Shown piece after piece: positions 12,901 to 25,008 of a DNA stretch of 64,000 bases. The stretch comes from Argyresthia goedartella (lineage: Eukaryota; Arthropoda; Insecta; Lepidoptera; Argyresthiidae): NCBI GenBank assembly GCA_949825045.1, contig OX463829.1, positions 21,050,715 through 21,114,714 on the forward strand. Direction: 5' to 3'. Each line of letters begins with the position of its first letter. Position 1 is the stretch's first letter. The notes under the pieces were generated by a model that ran no database searches, was not told where the DNA came from, and saw nothing but the letters and a program-made list of their open reading frames with translations. The position numbers and the translations under genes are program-made.

Positions 12901-15900
12901 TGTTTATAGACGCTAGATATTTAAGTTACTTGTATAAAGCAAATAAAACTATACTAACACTTAAAACTGCGAGCACAAGACTCCATAATTGTGTGAGAAA
13001 TTATTTTAACACGAAGAACGTTTCAAAAGTAACTATAAAACTTGAAGAGCCCTTCGACAGGTGCGAGGCGGAGTAACTTGCCCAAGTGTCATTTCAGGCC
13101 AAGTGTTTAAAAGAGGGAAATTAAAAATTGAAAAACGCGCCGCCATGATGGCACTGGCTTTAATGGCTGTACATAATAATTAAAGCGAAGGCTTATGTGA
13201 GCGTCAAGTGGGGGTGTGGCCGGGGCGCGCGAATGGGCTCTCTCGCGACATCCGAGAAGCCGTCCCTTTGGAGTGCGCCTCCACAAGCCGACCTGCTTTA
13301 TATTGCCTGCCCGCTGCCGACAACAACTTCACTTTGAGAAAAAGCCGTTTCGACGCTACACTCGAAACCCCTTTGCGAGATGACACAAAAAGGATCAGAA
13401 TGTCAGACGTCAATGCCTCAAATGAAGATTGTCAAAGAAAAACCATTTGAAACGAGATATATTTCCACGTTGCTACGCTAAAGACTTACTTTTACGTCAC
13501 TTCATTCAAGAGGGTACTTTTCGGCTTCTTCATGGATATTTGTACAACAATATTCGTGAAACAAGTTTTTGAAGAACATTTTTAGGTCGTGTAAAGAAAA
13601 CTTCAATCACTAGGTCTAGATTACCAGCGCTCAAAACTTCATAACTAACCCCTTTCCGCGCGGGAAGCCATCTTGCTTTTCTTGTTTCGCGCGCTGAAGT
13701 GACATTTGACAAGCCGCCATTTTGAAAAAAGCTCGAGTGCGGCTTCCTTCCACGCCGGTGAGTCGCTATGTTGGTCGCATAGAACTATCGCACGGCGACA
13801 CCCCTCATTTTACACACATCGGATTCATTGTTTTAGGAGCGTATTGTGTGACATACATGCAGTAGAGGGGGTAGGTTTTCGAAAAAATCGAGTGTAACAC
13901 CACCCTCTCTTTCTGCTTCCGAATCTCTGTTTATATCCGCATGAAGTGTACTCAGGAATCTACCTATAGTAGATGGAAATAGGGGAAAGGGGGGAAGTTT
14001 ATGTATGTTTTACTTAGCGTGCTTTGTAAACACGTTAAAGAATTTGCATATTATTCAATGGCATTTTTATTTATTCAAAAAATCTACAACCTATCAGTTC
14101 ATCAATTTGTGAACCATGTATATGTTTTTAATTAATTACACATAGTAACAATGAAGGTTCCAAAGACATATTTACCAAGATGATTAAATGCTCTTAATCT
14201 GTATAAATTTCGTCTTCAAATGCTAGTAGAACAAAAAATAAGGTACGTTTATTCCTGCCCTTCCTAGAATTAACGTTTCCCCGGTAAGTAATTGATATGA
14301 AATATAAAAGAACTTCGCAGTGTCATTCATTACGGTATTAAATATTCAGAGCACAGTTTACCACGACGACGGCGGCGGCAGAGTTGGCATGATTGTCACA
14401 ACCTCCGCTGACTAGCCTGCGATTAGATCGCTTTTTTTACACAAGCAATTTATATTTAACTCCACAGCGATCTGAGAGGTGTTGGAATTCTATAAATTTA
14501 GATTTTTAAGTTATACAATAAAGAAGATAGATATATATATATATCGTTTTAGAATATATTCACGAACTTCTAAAATATTATAAAATAAACTCCAGTAGCA
14601 ACTACGATCTTTCTGAAGAATTCGGAAAGCGTCAAAACTATCGAACTCAGCTGAAAATCCAGATCTGGTTTTTCAGAACAATTTCCCCTATACTACCTTT
14701 GTATAGACGGGAATTCGGTAACACGACTGACTTTTCTCCCTCAACCAGGCCTTATTGTTTTAAATGTAGGCAGTGAGGTGGGTGGATCTAAGTCTTTCAT
14801 ATCTCTTCTCCGGCCTACCCGAGACTTGTTTTGATGTGCTTAAATTTACATAGGAGTATGCTAGGCAGCCATGCTGAACTCCCTTTGTGAGTAGGCTCTC
14901 GTAAATAGATGGTTAGAATAATTGTATGGATGGTCGTGCCCTTCATATGGAGACTAGTAGGGGAATATCATAACTACTGCGGGTAAAGTTTCATAATAAA
15001 AGGTGTCTACCTTTTTAGAGTACCTACGTAATAAAAAAATACAGACATTCACTGTTGACCATGTTTTGTTATTTTGTAGACTTATCCTAACCTTCGGGAT
15101 TTTGTAATTGTGGTTTTTCATAATCATTTATGTTTCGCATTCAATTGGAAGTAATATACGAATAACGTTAAAGGATTATTCCAAAGTTCCGTTAAAAAGT
15201 TTCGATTTCATTAATAGCGTGGAAAGCTCATAAAAGAGTTAAACATAATTAAGTAAATTGCAAGCCTACTTCAACATCGACAGTATTAAAAATGCAGGAC
15301 TACTTTGCATTGCGGTAATCACGACCAACCTACCGTTCTCATGTTAAAGGGCAAACAGAATTGAAGCGATCAATAAAAATAACAACTCGCAATATAAAAT
15401 CCAATCATGTCGGCAAATAGCAACTTGTGAATTATGAAAAGCCTGAATATTTTTGGAACACAAATGTATATCTAACAATACGTTGTTGAAGCGAAAAATC
15501 ACCGAAGTTTATCAGAAATATACTCGTGTCTACACAATATTCAAATTAAAAGAAATCAGGTAGCACAAATATAACCGTCGGGGAACTAACTTAATTTACA
15601 CTTGCTGGCGCCAAGCAAGGTTTTTTGTAGAAAATCGAAGCAGCTAATCAAAAGGAGAGCGTTCCGAGGATTAAACAAACATGGGTGAAGAGGTGCGACG
15701 TCCTTGGAGCAATCACCTCTCGCTCTGTTTGTCTTGTCCTCTCAGAGAAAACAGATGGCTTGTCAAATAGAAGGCAAACAGTCGCAGAACAAGGGACCCG
15801 ATACAAAGCGCCACGCAATTTATTTGTGACATCAATTTTTGTAAACCTCCTTTGCACATGTTTCTCGTGTCAACTTTGCGCTCTCCGTTTTAAACCTGAA

Positions 15901-17009
15901 TAGCATTGATTTAAAAATAAACATGCTGCTGCTTTCGGGTATTAATTTTTAAGGGGCGTTTGCTCCATCAGATCAATAGTCAGGTAATTTTATTTGACAT
16001 TTCACACGTACACATTCTTTCAAATCCCTCAGATAAACGTTATCTGCGGCTGGACAAATCGGCCACGTTTCTAGTCTAATAGACTAGAAAAGCTATCACA
16101 GAAGCTTATGAAGGAATCAACAGAACTCTAAGAACGAATCAGATCAAAAGCTGATTTGCCAATTTAACACAACAGTGAGTTTTACAATAACATGCGCATT
16201 TCAATATAATTTTTGAATTATTTCTAAACACAGTTATGAACAGACATATACTCGTAGGTAAATTACAGTGAAAGCGAATTCCCTTCCTACTCTAGGGATC
16301 TCGAAAAAGACGTTAGCTGAGACGAGAAGATATATGAGCGCGTACTTACAAATGGTTTACTCTAACTAACAACTGCAAACAAAAAAGGGGACGTTGCACC
16401 GCAGAACTTTCAGTTTACAAGTTAACTCTCCACCCCATAAATAAACCTTCGGTTTTGCGCCGGGTTCCGCGCCGATTGCAAATTTCGACGCCAACGCGCA
16501 ACTGTAAAGTCGCATAAATTACAGTTTCCGACAGTGGTAGCGAGAAAAAACAAACGGAAAGTAGCACTTAGCAGCTTGAGTAATCGCCAGTCTGGGATGA
16601 CAGTTGGATTTTGGGCCCAGCTTCTTCACCGCGAGCCAAGAGCCGCCGCCGTCGACTCTCACTCCGCAAGGTTGAACCTCGCCCGCCGCAAACGTTAACC
16701 CGTTAACTGTTAATGCATTCGGTGACAAGCAGATTTTGAATGGCAAACTGAGGTTTTGCGACAATTTGTCGGATGATTGTTGTGGGGCGAAATGAATCAA
16801 GTGTCTGTTGAGTTAGAAACTAGTGTCTGTTGCATTTCGCTTTGACGTACTGTCGTCTTCTAGTAATGAAAATAACAAAGTATATTCAATAAAACGTTTA
16901 TTAATTTCACAATCGGAGCAAAGGTTTTTCCATGCATCATGACCAATAATGTGTTCATTGAATTTTTAGCTCTACAGCACTAACCCATCCAAACAAATAT
17001 ACCATGCTA
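9991..17009. other. Long unassigned stretch
   Basis: No exon, RNA gene or mobile element could be supported over 7 kb. Some patches have more G+C and less repeat character (10740-11250, 13190-13420, 16420-16800) and could be conserved non-coding or unrecognised exon sequence, but their open frames are short, overlapping and motif-free. A small hairpin with 10-bp arms (tttctagtct) sits at 16068-16090. Confidence 0.4.
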
Positions 17010-17425
17010 AAAAAATACGTAATGCTTTTAAATGAATTTTATGAAATTTTAGCCTATTTTAAGAAACTGATTTGAATATCTAAATTAATAGATGTCTAAT
17101 TATATTTTAAATAATATTTCAAATAACACTCCTCATGATGTCACTTGCTCACAATTTTGGAACGGTTGTAGTTGCGGATGTTTGTTTCCGATTATAAAAC
17201 TAAAAAACTATAATATCAATATTTGTTTACGTTCCGACTGACATCTGCGTTATCGACTGACAAAAAAAACTGTTGATACTTGAGAGTTTTACAGGATAGC
17301 CAACTTTACGACGAATGGAATTTGAACAAACTACGCCTTAGAGGACGTTATGTTTTTACGGATATTTCAGTAATCCTGTAATATTTTCATGGGAATAACG
17401 GAATTGAGTTAGGAAAACAATTGTC
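17010..17425 (+). repeat. Interspersed repeat family D (copy 1)
   Basis: Matches 48215-48560 in the same orientation. Shared blocks include tttatgaaattt, a patch with cacttg and cacaa, and the best block, gtttacgttccgactgacat followed by gttatcgactgaca. Both end near gggaataacg and aattgagtta. There is no coding potential, and the termini are undefined because only two diverged copies are available. Confidence 0.6.
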
Positions 17426-17474
17426 TCGAAATGGTTTTCTCAGTTTGGTACCTTTGTTTTTTTAGGCTTGTGTT

Positions 17475-17792
17475 TAAATGATTACCAAAAAATTCGAAAA
17501 TTTACTACCAATAAATTCGAAATGACTGCCAAAATGGATGGATGTCCACCAAATTGTGTTTAGATAAATGATAACCAAACTTCTTTTTATGTTTTGAGTA
17601 CTTAATTTATGTTTTAAGTATTTTTTGTTGTTCTTACATGTTCAACCTAACACGAAGGATAAAGGGGGCTTCGCTTCGCTCACCCCCTTTACCCTTCGCC
17701 TAAGCTACCGCAGTATTTTGCTTTGATATTTTCTGCAACTTTTGTCATTTAGCCATTTTGGGTAGGCAAAAAATTTTTTGGTGGTCATTATA
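17475..17792. mobile_element. Non-autonomous inverted-repeat element, family C
   Basis: The left end reads aatgattaccaaaaaattc. The right end read in reverse is aatgaccaccaaaaaatt, giving an imperfect terminal inverted repeat. The interior carries a GC hairpin (aaaggggg at 17662-17669 pairing with cccccttt downstream), flanked by tcaacctaacacgaagg on one side and taagctaccgcagtattttg on the other. That is the reverse orientation of the module found in families A and B. No protein is encoded. Confidence 0.6.
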
Positions 17793-17846
17793 TTTGTTGC
17801 CTTTTTTTACATGGCCAATTAGTGCTTGTGGTTCTAAGGAGAGTTA

Positions 17847-18045
17847 TTGACAACCTCTGTGGTGTTAAGGTCAAGGTTGTGTTTCCCAAGCGAGATGTCC
17901 CGGGTTCGAATCTCGGCTGGGGAGGAAGAAGAAAAAAACCCAGCTCTTGGATGTTTACATGTTTATGATGTCGCTGTTTCGGGTTACCCGATACAAGGGT
18001 ATCCCAGTGTGGGGCCAGAAGCAACGTATGTGCCTGTATGTAAAT
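17847..18045 (+). mobile_element. tRNA-derived SINE (copy 1)
   Basis: The head contains cctctgtggtg (box A region) and a clear box B, gggttcgaatctc (17901-17913), typical of internal RNA polymerase III promoters. The unrelated body runs from ttggatgtttacatg through tatcccagtgtggggccaga to tgtgcctgtatg, and the tail is (aaaat)n. Four other copies lie at 31450-31772, 34817-35008, 45180-45366 and 56407-56585. The box A region is degenerate and carries extra bases compared with the 56407 copy. Confidence 0.85.
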
Positions 18046-19019
18046 AAAATAAAATAAAAAAGTTTTACCAGCTTTTGCTTTTAGCGGAGATCGTACCGCA
18101 AACCTAAAAATCCAGCGCAACAAGAAACAAAAGCATTTCAAAAACACTTCACACGCTTTCTAAAAAAAAGTTACCACTTAATTTCCCTTCTGATCCGTGT
18201 TAAGACACCTACACACAAGTTACGGGAGTCGGGTAGCTCGTATTTCTCCAGAAGCGAGCAGTTCATTTGCTTCACGCCTCATACCCGCAAATAAATCACG
18301 AGATCTCACCCGTGCCGTGCACCTACAGTCAAGAAGCGGAACTTACTTACCTGGCCCCATCAAGTAAAAACTGATCCCGGTTCCATGCCAAAAAGGGGTG
18401 ATTGTGGTAGGTGTAATTTGGACGTCTGTGGTCTGGAGAGCACCTTAGAGGCCATGCTGGTCTAAATTACAGCCACATGGCAAACCCTATTAGTGGTAAA
18501 CAAAACTAATTATAAGAAAGCGTTTAGTCTCGCAAGTAACATAATTCAGGAGTGATTTATTGTAAAAATCCCATAGGAGCGCAGCCTTCAGCCTCGATTG
18601 CCGAGTTCAGGTCGGTGCGCCCCGACGGAACGTTTACCCCGACTTTCTTTGTTTCTGTGTGAGCTTAACTATTGTTTGGCGTTGAACTTACTCCGCCGGA
18701 TGCCGAATGGACAGAGCCAGTCCGTGAGAAATTGTTTTGTGTTAGTTGGAAGAGGAAAACATTTTGCTTGGAGCTTAAGCAAATCGCTTGTTGGTACACT
18801 CGTGGGGCAGCTGCAGAGTTGCCGTGGTCAGTGTGTTTTGTGTGGTTTAATGCGAGTTTGATAGCGGGATGCGGCTCGGCCCAGCTGCTGAGAGGTTTTG
18901 TGACAATTTTCGGGCCAGTCCAGCCATAGATTGGGAAGTCGGACGATCGAAGAGAATACCTAGATAGATAATACATTAACATCCTGTTGGAGTTTACATG
19001 TCGCAGCTCTTTATAGTAG
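18046..19019. other. Unassigned DNA
   Basis: No supported feature. An 85-codon plus-strand frame at 18672-18929 and a 138-codon minus-strand frame at 18665-19081 occupy the same bases. Neither has a recognisable domain and I do not call either as a gene. Confidence 0.4.
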
Positions 19020-19290
19020 AATTTGATTATTTCATGAAATAGCCAACCATGGATTGACTTTATCTTGAAATAGCCAATCACTTCATGGTATAGTCAATTA
19101 TTTCATGAAATTATCAAAAAGGGTTGAATTGAAAAAAACATGTCTTTTTAAAAGCATCACTTGGTGTTTTTTGTGTTATACATGTCAAACTAACATGAAG
19201 ACAAAGCCTTCTCCTAAGCTACCGCAGTGTTTTGCCCTTAAATATTTCTTCGTTCTATGAATATTTTAATTCATAATATAGTCAATTTTG
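19020..19290 (-). mobile_element. Non-autonomous element, family B (copy 2)
   Basis: Reverse-orientation relative of 7515-7790 and 53975-54200. It contains ttcatgaaatagccaaccat, gggttgaattgaaaaaaaca, tgttatacatgtcaaactaa and taagctaccgcagtgttttg. The GC-rich centre is largely deleted, leaving acaaagccttctcc where other copies have the gggggc hairpin. No coding capacity. Confidence 0.65.
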
Positions 19291-20721
19291 CGATAAGGTT
19301 ACGACATATATTTAAATTCTAAAGGTACACGAAATTACAATGTTTAGTGAGCATTCATTATATAGGAACATCATATCCTATTTTATGAAATTTTAAATGA
19401 TTAATGCATATATCAGACGAAAACTCAAAAGTTTTACAAGTCTGCACAAGATTTATGATGATAGTCTTATACCTAAATTGGAAAACAAACCTCTCAAATA
19501 TTCCGCATCCATACCAGGATTAGCTGGCAATTAAAACTTTGATTCTTAATAAAGCCGTTTATCATAGCCGACCTCCGCACACCAGCTGGGCTCCTAGTGT
19601 GGCCAAATTTATTTCTTCTGCCATATTCGTCGCAGCAAATCCGACACGGAAAATGGAAACGCGATTTATGTATAGCAGTCTAGCCGCGCTGTGATCCTGG
19701 TACTTTTCTCGCCCCCGAAGCATGTGTTTAGTAAATAAATTAACGCGTGTTAAATTTCTTTGGTGTTGTTAAACGCGGAGTTGGTTGTATTATCTTCTTA
19801 TGCAAATGCGTAACAGTGACGAAGCTCCAAGAACAACGAAACATTAAGTAGTGTTGAAAGTTTGCGCACGGCTTGCATAAAAATGTTTTGTTTGTCCTAA
19901 TTGCTCCAAGTGGCTGTTAGTCGTCGACGTTTCGACAAGTCATTGTTTTCGTCGTGCTGACGTCGTAATGGGAATATTTCGGCGGGCACCCCCGCGCGGA
20001 ATTCGTGACTCTCTGAAAACGATGCTTTGTTACAAGCATTGCAACAAGCGGGCGGAAGAAGTTGAAGTTGTAGTATTTCTGCGAGTTAGCCGCGATATGC
20101 CTCGGATATTTGGTAAAGTTGGACTTGTGATACTGAAAGAAGTTATTTAAGTATGTCTGCATCTTCTTGTTAAACCCTAGATTAGGTTTTAAGATTGGAT
20201 GCATAGCCCTGCTGAACAATTAATGAAATATCATAAAGGGATATTATGTAGGTTCAAACACAAAGTTATGTTTTAGTTCACAAAGCACAGTAACAATGGT
20301 ATAATTACATCAAATCTTCCCACGAATGTTCAGATTTTCAGTTATTAATATCGCGTTGTTTCAAAGCAAAGCCCGATTTATTGCCGGTCGGCAAAAACAA
20401 TCAGACAAACAGGCTGTTCAAACTGAATATTAATCGCTATTTCACTCAAGAATGGGAATAATCCAAAAGGAGAGCCCAGAGGCTAAAGGAAATAAATTTG
20501 TAATGCAAAGTTAGAAATTCCATTTCTATGTTACCGATAAGTAAACGCTCTTATGCGGGCGGCGAACAAAGGTAAGAATACGTTTAGCATTTTACTTTCC
20601 AATTCAGACAGTTACACAAAGAGGCGGCAGGCAGGAGTTGAGAACTTGGGAAAATAATCTACCGCCGTTCGAACGATTAAACGCTGAGCCAATAAGGCCT
20701 AGGTATTCCGCAATTTATTAG
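19291..20721. other. Unassigned DNA
   Basis: Nothing recognised. Overlapping opposite-strand frames at 19917-20219 have no motif support. Confidence 0.4.
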
Positions 20722-21021
20722 CCTTGCAAATTCGAAGCAGCCGACTCCGGCTATGAAATATGGCAGCCGGCCACGACTTGCCACCGCCGCCCTAGCCGCC
20801 CCAGCCGCCCTTGCCGCCCGCCGCCACCGGAGCTTCGGAGTCCGATGCAGCGTTCGTCGCCGGCGCCGCGCGCTTCCATGTTGCGTATTGCAACCCCCGG
20901 TTTAGCTCTAATTAAAAAGCCATCAAAGAGTTTTCAGTCATTAATCATGAAACTGTTAACGCTGAATGCCGGGCCGGCTTCCCGAGTCCGAGCCGCGAAA
21001 AAAGGAGGATTACGATATTAA
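20722..21021 (+). other. GC-rich patch with 99-codon open frame
   Basis: A GC-rich (gccgcc-rich) island at about 20760-20890 stands out in AT-rich surroundings. One frame is open from the stop at 20719 to a TAA at 21019, with Pro/Arg/Ser-rich sequence and then a basic segment. Its first ATG is about 42 codons in. GC-rich DNA gives long open frames by chance and no splice sites or family motifs were recognised, so this is not called as a gene. It could be an exon or a CpG-rich regulatory segment. Confidence 0.25.
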
Positions 21022-21690
21022 ACAAAATGCCTGAAAATATTCAGGGGTTAGTGGAGTGGTAAGACGCTTGTTGAAAATGAAAAATACGTTATCCGATTTA
21101 AAAGGTTTAATGCGGATGAATCTTAAGTTGACTAACGATTTAAAGGATTGAGCTGAGCTCTCGCCCGACAGACTGCCACAGATATGTTTAAGCTCTGTAA
21201 TTGACTGCGGTTAAATTTGTATTTTTCTTTATGTCGAGTTAAACCAATCTATTTTTACTGGAACCAGGCGAATTTACTATGAATATCTCTTTTGTGATAC
21301 TCCTAAAACTATGCTTTATGATAGTATTTAATAGTATTTACAGCATTGACCAAAACATCACACACCCACACACATAATTTCCGAAGCATGCGTCTCTTGA
21401 CTAACGGTTCAAGTAGGTACATTTAGATCCTACTCGATCGTGGCTCAAGCCGACATATATGATTGATATCGATGACTCCTGATGCTCTCCGTACAATGCC
21501 CAAGGCACTTCACTATCGATGATTTCGCATGCAAGGGCGGAGTGTCTGCATGTGATGATTAGTGATTCGGCTCGGATTCTCTGATGATTGGTGTCAGCAC
21601 TCTCAAGAGTCAAGCCCAAAATCGAGGGTCAGTGACGTGAATATCAACTCGTATCGCATAGGACAAGCCAAAAAACCAAATATATATATA
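21022..21690. other. Unassigned DNA up to maT insertion
   Basis: No supported feature. It ends in a (ta)n run at 21681-21690 that served as the TA target of the transposon. Confidence 0.4.
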
Positions 21691-22995
21691 CACAGTCAGG
21701 TCATAAGTTCTGTCACACAATAAAAACTTTTGAATTTGGAACGCTGGCCACAAAAAAGTTTATTGAATTCGAATTTCGAATTTTTCATGAAAATAAAAAT
21801 GTGTACTTTTTAGAATTTTCCTCATTTTTAAATATGGAGTGGACACTTAAAGAAGACCGTGTCGCAGTTATTGCGTTGCATCGTTGCGGTTACGCGCCAA
21901 TTCAGATTTTCGACTTACTGAAAAATTTGAATATAACCAAAAGATTCATTTATCGTACCATAAAACGATACAATGAAGACTCTAGTGTAGATGACAGGTC
22001 AAGAAGTGGTCGCCCTCGCTCTGTTAGGACTCCAGCAGTGATAAAAGCTGTGAAGGCGCGAATTCAAAGAAATCCCATACGTAAGCAGAAACTGTTGGCC
22101 CTTCAGATGGGGTTAAGCAGGACCACGGTGAAAAGGGTGTTAAATGAAGACTTAGGGCTTAGGGCATATTGAAGAAAAACAGGACATCGTTTGGACGCTC
22201 GTTTAATGGACCTGAGACTGAAGAGATGCGCTTTGTTGAAGCGGTATGCGGGAAAAAAGCATCGGGAAATTCTTTTTTCGGATGAAAAAATTTTCACCGT
22301 GGAAGAGAGCTACAACAAACAAAATGATAAGGTGTACGCACACAGCAGTGAAGAAGCGAGCAACCGTATTCCGCGTGTCCAAAGAGGTCATTTTCCATCC
22401 TCGCTCATGGTTTGGTTGGGAGTCTCTTATTGGGGCTTAACTGAGGTACATTTTGTGAGAAAGGCGTAAAAACGAATGCAGTTGTGTATCAAAATATAGT
22501 CCTCAAGAACCTTGTGGAACCTGTTTCTCATACCATGTTTAATAACAGGCACTGGGTATTCCAACAAGATTCTGCGCCAGCTCATAGAGCGAAAAGCACA
22601 CAAGACTGGCTGGCGGCGCGTGAAATCGACTTCATCCGGCACGAAGACTGGCCCTCCTCCAGTCCAGATTTGAGTCCGTTAGATTACAAGATATGGCAAC
22701 ACTTGGAGGAAAAGGCCTGCTCAAAGCCTCATCCTGATTTGGAGTCACTCAAGGCATACTTGATTAAGGCAGCCGCCGATATTGACATGGACCTCGTTCG
22801 TGCTGCGATGGACGACTGGCCGCGCAGAATAAAGGCCTGTATTCAAAATCGCGGGGGTCATTTTGAATAAACTTTATTACCATAAGAATCTATGTTTTAT
22901 TAAGTTCATTTTGCTATATAAATGTTTACATAAATAATAAACATGTCTAAATTATTTCATATTGCACATGTGACAGAACTTATGACCTGACTATG
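21691..22995 (+). mobile_element. maT-type mariner transposon, copy 1 (broken)
   Basis: A 1305-bp element flanked by TA on both sides (21689-21690 and 22996-22997). Terminal inverted repeats are cacagtcaggtcataagttc at the left and the reverse match ending cctgactatg at the right. The continuing inverted match ttctgtcaca gives about 28 bp. The other copy, at 38769-40077, is in the opposite orientation and of almost equal length (1309 bp). The transposase gene inside is disrupted, so this copy could move only in trans. Confidence 0.93.
21834..22870 (+). pseudogene. maT transposase pseudogene
   Basis: Cut-and-paste transposase relic collinear with the intact 346-residue protein at 38894-39934. 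Start ATG is 21834. Two lesions are visible: an in-frame TGA at 22170-22172 replacing an Arg codon (residue 113), and a one-base loss near 22453 (four t's where the other copy has five) that shifts the frame before the C-terminal third. One Arg codon is also missing after LKRC. The N-terminal helix-turn-helix region, GRPR motif, first Asp (SDEK), second Asp (QQDSAPAH) and the third-acid block (SPDLSPLDY) are all still legible, so decay is recent. In the first 112 codons six substitutions separate the two copies. Confidence 0.92.
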
Positions 22996-23700
22996 TATAT
23001 ACGGAAATTGGAGAAGTCTCAGCTTCCTATCGCTAGATGGCGTTAATAGCCATATTGTCACTGATTAATATATGTGGTGGTAGCGGACTTTTTAAGTTCC
23101 ACAGCTAGAGCTATGCGATGCATATATATGTAGTTACCACGCAAAGGATAGATGGCACTTACGTTTGGCCAGCGTAACTTGCGTAAGTCCTAAATAGCTA
23201 ACAGGCATTTAGAGACAGCAGTGAATTTTACCCTACGCCGTACTAGACTTTGGGTAATCCTCAAAAAATACATCGACGGGTTCAACTGGCACACGTCCGT
23301 TTGACAAACAGAATAGAAAAGCCGTTATAAAAAAAAACAGTATTAAAACGAACCAATATAGAGTTTATTGTTATGGTAGCGTGATCTCGGGCCAATTTAC
23401 GTTAGTTTGGGGGAACAAAGGTACAAAAAAGGAATAACAATAAAGTAATATAATTTGGGAGCGACGTTGGTCGTTACGTATTTGTGTCGGGGGACAGACC
23501 TAATTTAATGAACCAGTGGGATCCATTGCGACTAATAACTAATCGATGGAGAATCGAATTGACAATTGTGACATATGTAATGCATTTACAATATGCGATG
23601 CAGATTGCGATTTAAAAACTCGACATAAATCGAAGGCGATTTATCGAATGACGTGGTGAGCTGCTAACTCTATTAAAGTACCAAATGAAAATGTGAATTA
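22996..23700. other. Unassigned DNA
   Basis: Nothing recognised between the maT element and the next repeat. Confidence 0.4.
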
Positions 23701-24092
23701 AAAAAAAAATGGTCAAGTTCGAGTCGAGCTCGTCCACGAAGGGTTCCGTACCACCGTACAATGGTACGGATGATGTGGAGTGAATAGTTTGGATTTTTCA
23801 TAGCAAAATGTTGTTTACAAAGTTAATGGTGGTAATTTCACACTCCATGTACGTAACCAGGTGCATTTATAAGTTTGTAAATGGTTTATTTTATTATGAA
23901 ATTATTTTATTCTATTTTTTAGTATTTGTTGTTACAGCGCCAATAGAAATACATCGTCTATAAAAAAATCAACTGTCTATCTATCACGGTTCATGAGATA
24001 CAGCCTGGTGGCAGACGGACAGACAGACGGACGGACAGCGGAGTCTTAGTAATAGGGTCCCGTTACCCTTTGGGTACGAAACCCTAAAAATG
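23701..24092 (-). repeat. gttccgtac-type interspersed repeat (minus orientation)
   Basis: In reverse it begins ttttagggtttcgtacccaa and then shows gggaccctattactaagact and a (gtccgtccgtctgtc) run. Next come tgtatctcatgaaccgtgat and an interior with gtacatggagtgtgaa and aactttgtaaacaa. It ends cgaactcgaacttgacc. It is collinear with 55958-56367 over its length. Non-coding. Confidence 0.75.
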
Positions 24093-24242
24093 GCGTTAGA
24101 ATGATAAATATTTTTTTATTCTATATATGTTGCGTTGAAAATCTTGAACACGTTCTTGCTCATTTAGATATTAATATATTCTCGACCTTTGTCTGATATT
24201 AAGCGTCGGAAGTCCCATACAGTCTTTGTAGTCTACCCGTGC

Positions 24243-24913
24243 TTTTTAGAGTTCCGTACCCGAAGGGTGCCAAACGGGACCCTATAACTAAGTCTCCGCT
24301 GTCCGTCGGTCTGTCCGTCCGTCCGTCAACGGGCTCTATCGGATCAACCGAAAAGGTAGAGAGCTGAAATTTTCACAGAATGTGCATTTCTGTTGCCGCA
24401 ATAGCAACAAATAATGAAACATACCGATTTTCAAGAATTAAAAGAAGTACCCATAGAAGAAATTATTGATATGGCCTTTTTAAGCCATTTTGTTTTATTT
24501 GTTTATCGGCGAAAAATGGACTCTCCCGATCTTATCGGAAAAGATTTTTAATTGCAGATATTGAGTGCTAAGTTATTTGTCATTATATGATTAATTGCTC
24601 ATTCGAATTATCATAAATAATATTAAGTTTTTTATCATATCTGATTTTATTTCTGTAAATAAGTTACTCAATTTCTATCCACTTCCGGTTTCAATGAGCA
24701 AAGAGTTTCGTTAACCTGAGTACATAGTTTAATACTTACATACTACATACACAAAACTATTTTTCAATATTTCGATGTACGGCCTGGAATGTAGTCCTAC
24801 CTAGTATTTAATATTTTATTATTAAAAATTAAATAGGTATACGGACTCGTACCAAAGACTCGGCTTTACGTTTTTCCGTGTACAAGGGTATGGAACCCTT
24901 CATGAGCGGGTCC
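24243..24913 (+). repeat. gttccgtac-type repeat, left part (split by LINE nest)
   Basis: Starts tttttagagttccgtaccc, with the gtccgtccgtccgtc run and gctgaaattttcacagaatg. It reaches the near-terminal phrase tatggaacccttcatgagc at 24889-24907. The missing last bases of the repeat (actcggacttgaccggtttt) are found at 26591-26610, beyond the LINE nest, so the LINE landed inside this copy. The tetranucleotide gtcc borders both sides (24910-24913 and 26586-26589). Confidence 0.7.
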
Positions 24914-25008
24914 AATGTCAAAGTCAAAGTCAAAGTACTTTATTACTGTAGATATTTACATATACTTAGCAAACGTCATTTTTTGCCCCTTCTCTACATT
25001 GGACCACT
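24914..25008 (-). mobile_element. Jockey/CR1-like LINE 3' end, first half (interrupted)
   Basis: The reverse complement matches the last 95 bp of the plus-strand LINE next to it. It contains the polyadenylation-type aataaag followed by a (ctttga)n tail. It stops at ttggaccact (25008), and the sequence that should follow, gtgggagaagaa, is found at 26271. This is therefore one LINE fragment split by another. Confidence 0.8.

Noticed and set aside
16519..16800. 93-codon minus-strand frame in a less AT-rich patch
   Set aside because: No recognised domain, no clear acceptor and donor pair; could be chance.
18665..19081. 138-codon minus-strand frame
   Set aside because: It overlaps an 85-codon plus-strand frame and runs into the family-B element at its 5' end, so it is unlikely to be one gene.
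21681..21690. (ta)n run as a regulatory or origin-like element
   Set aside because: It is simply the TA-rich target at the maT border.
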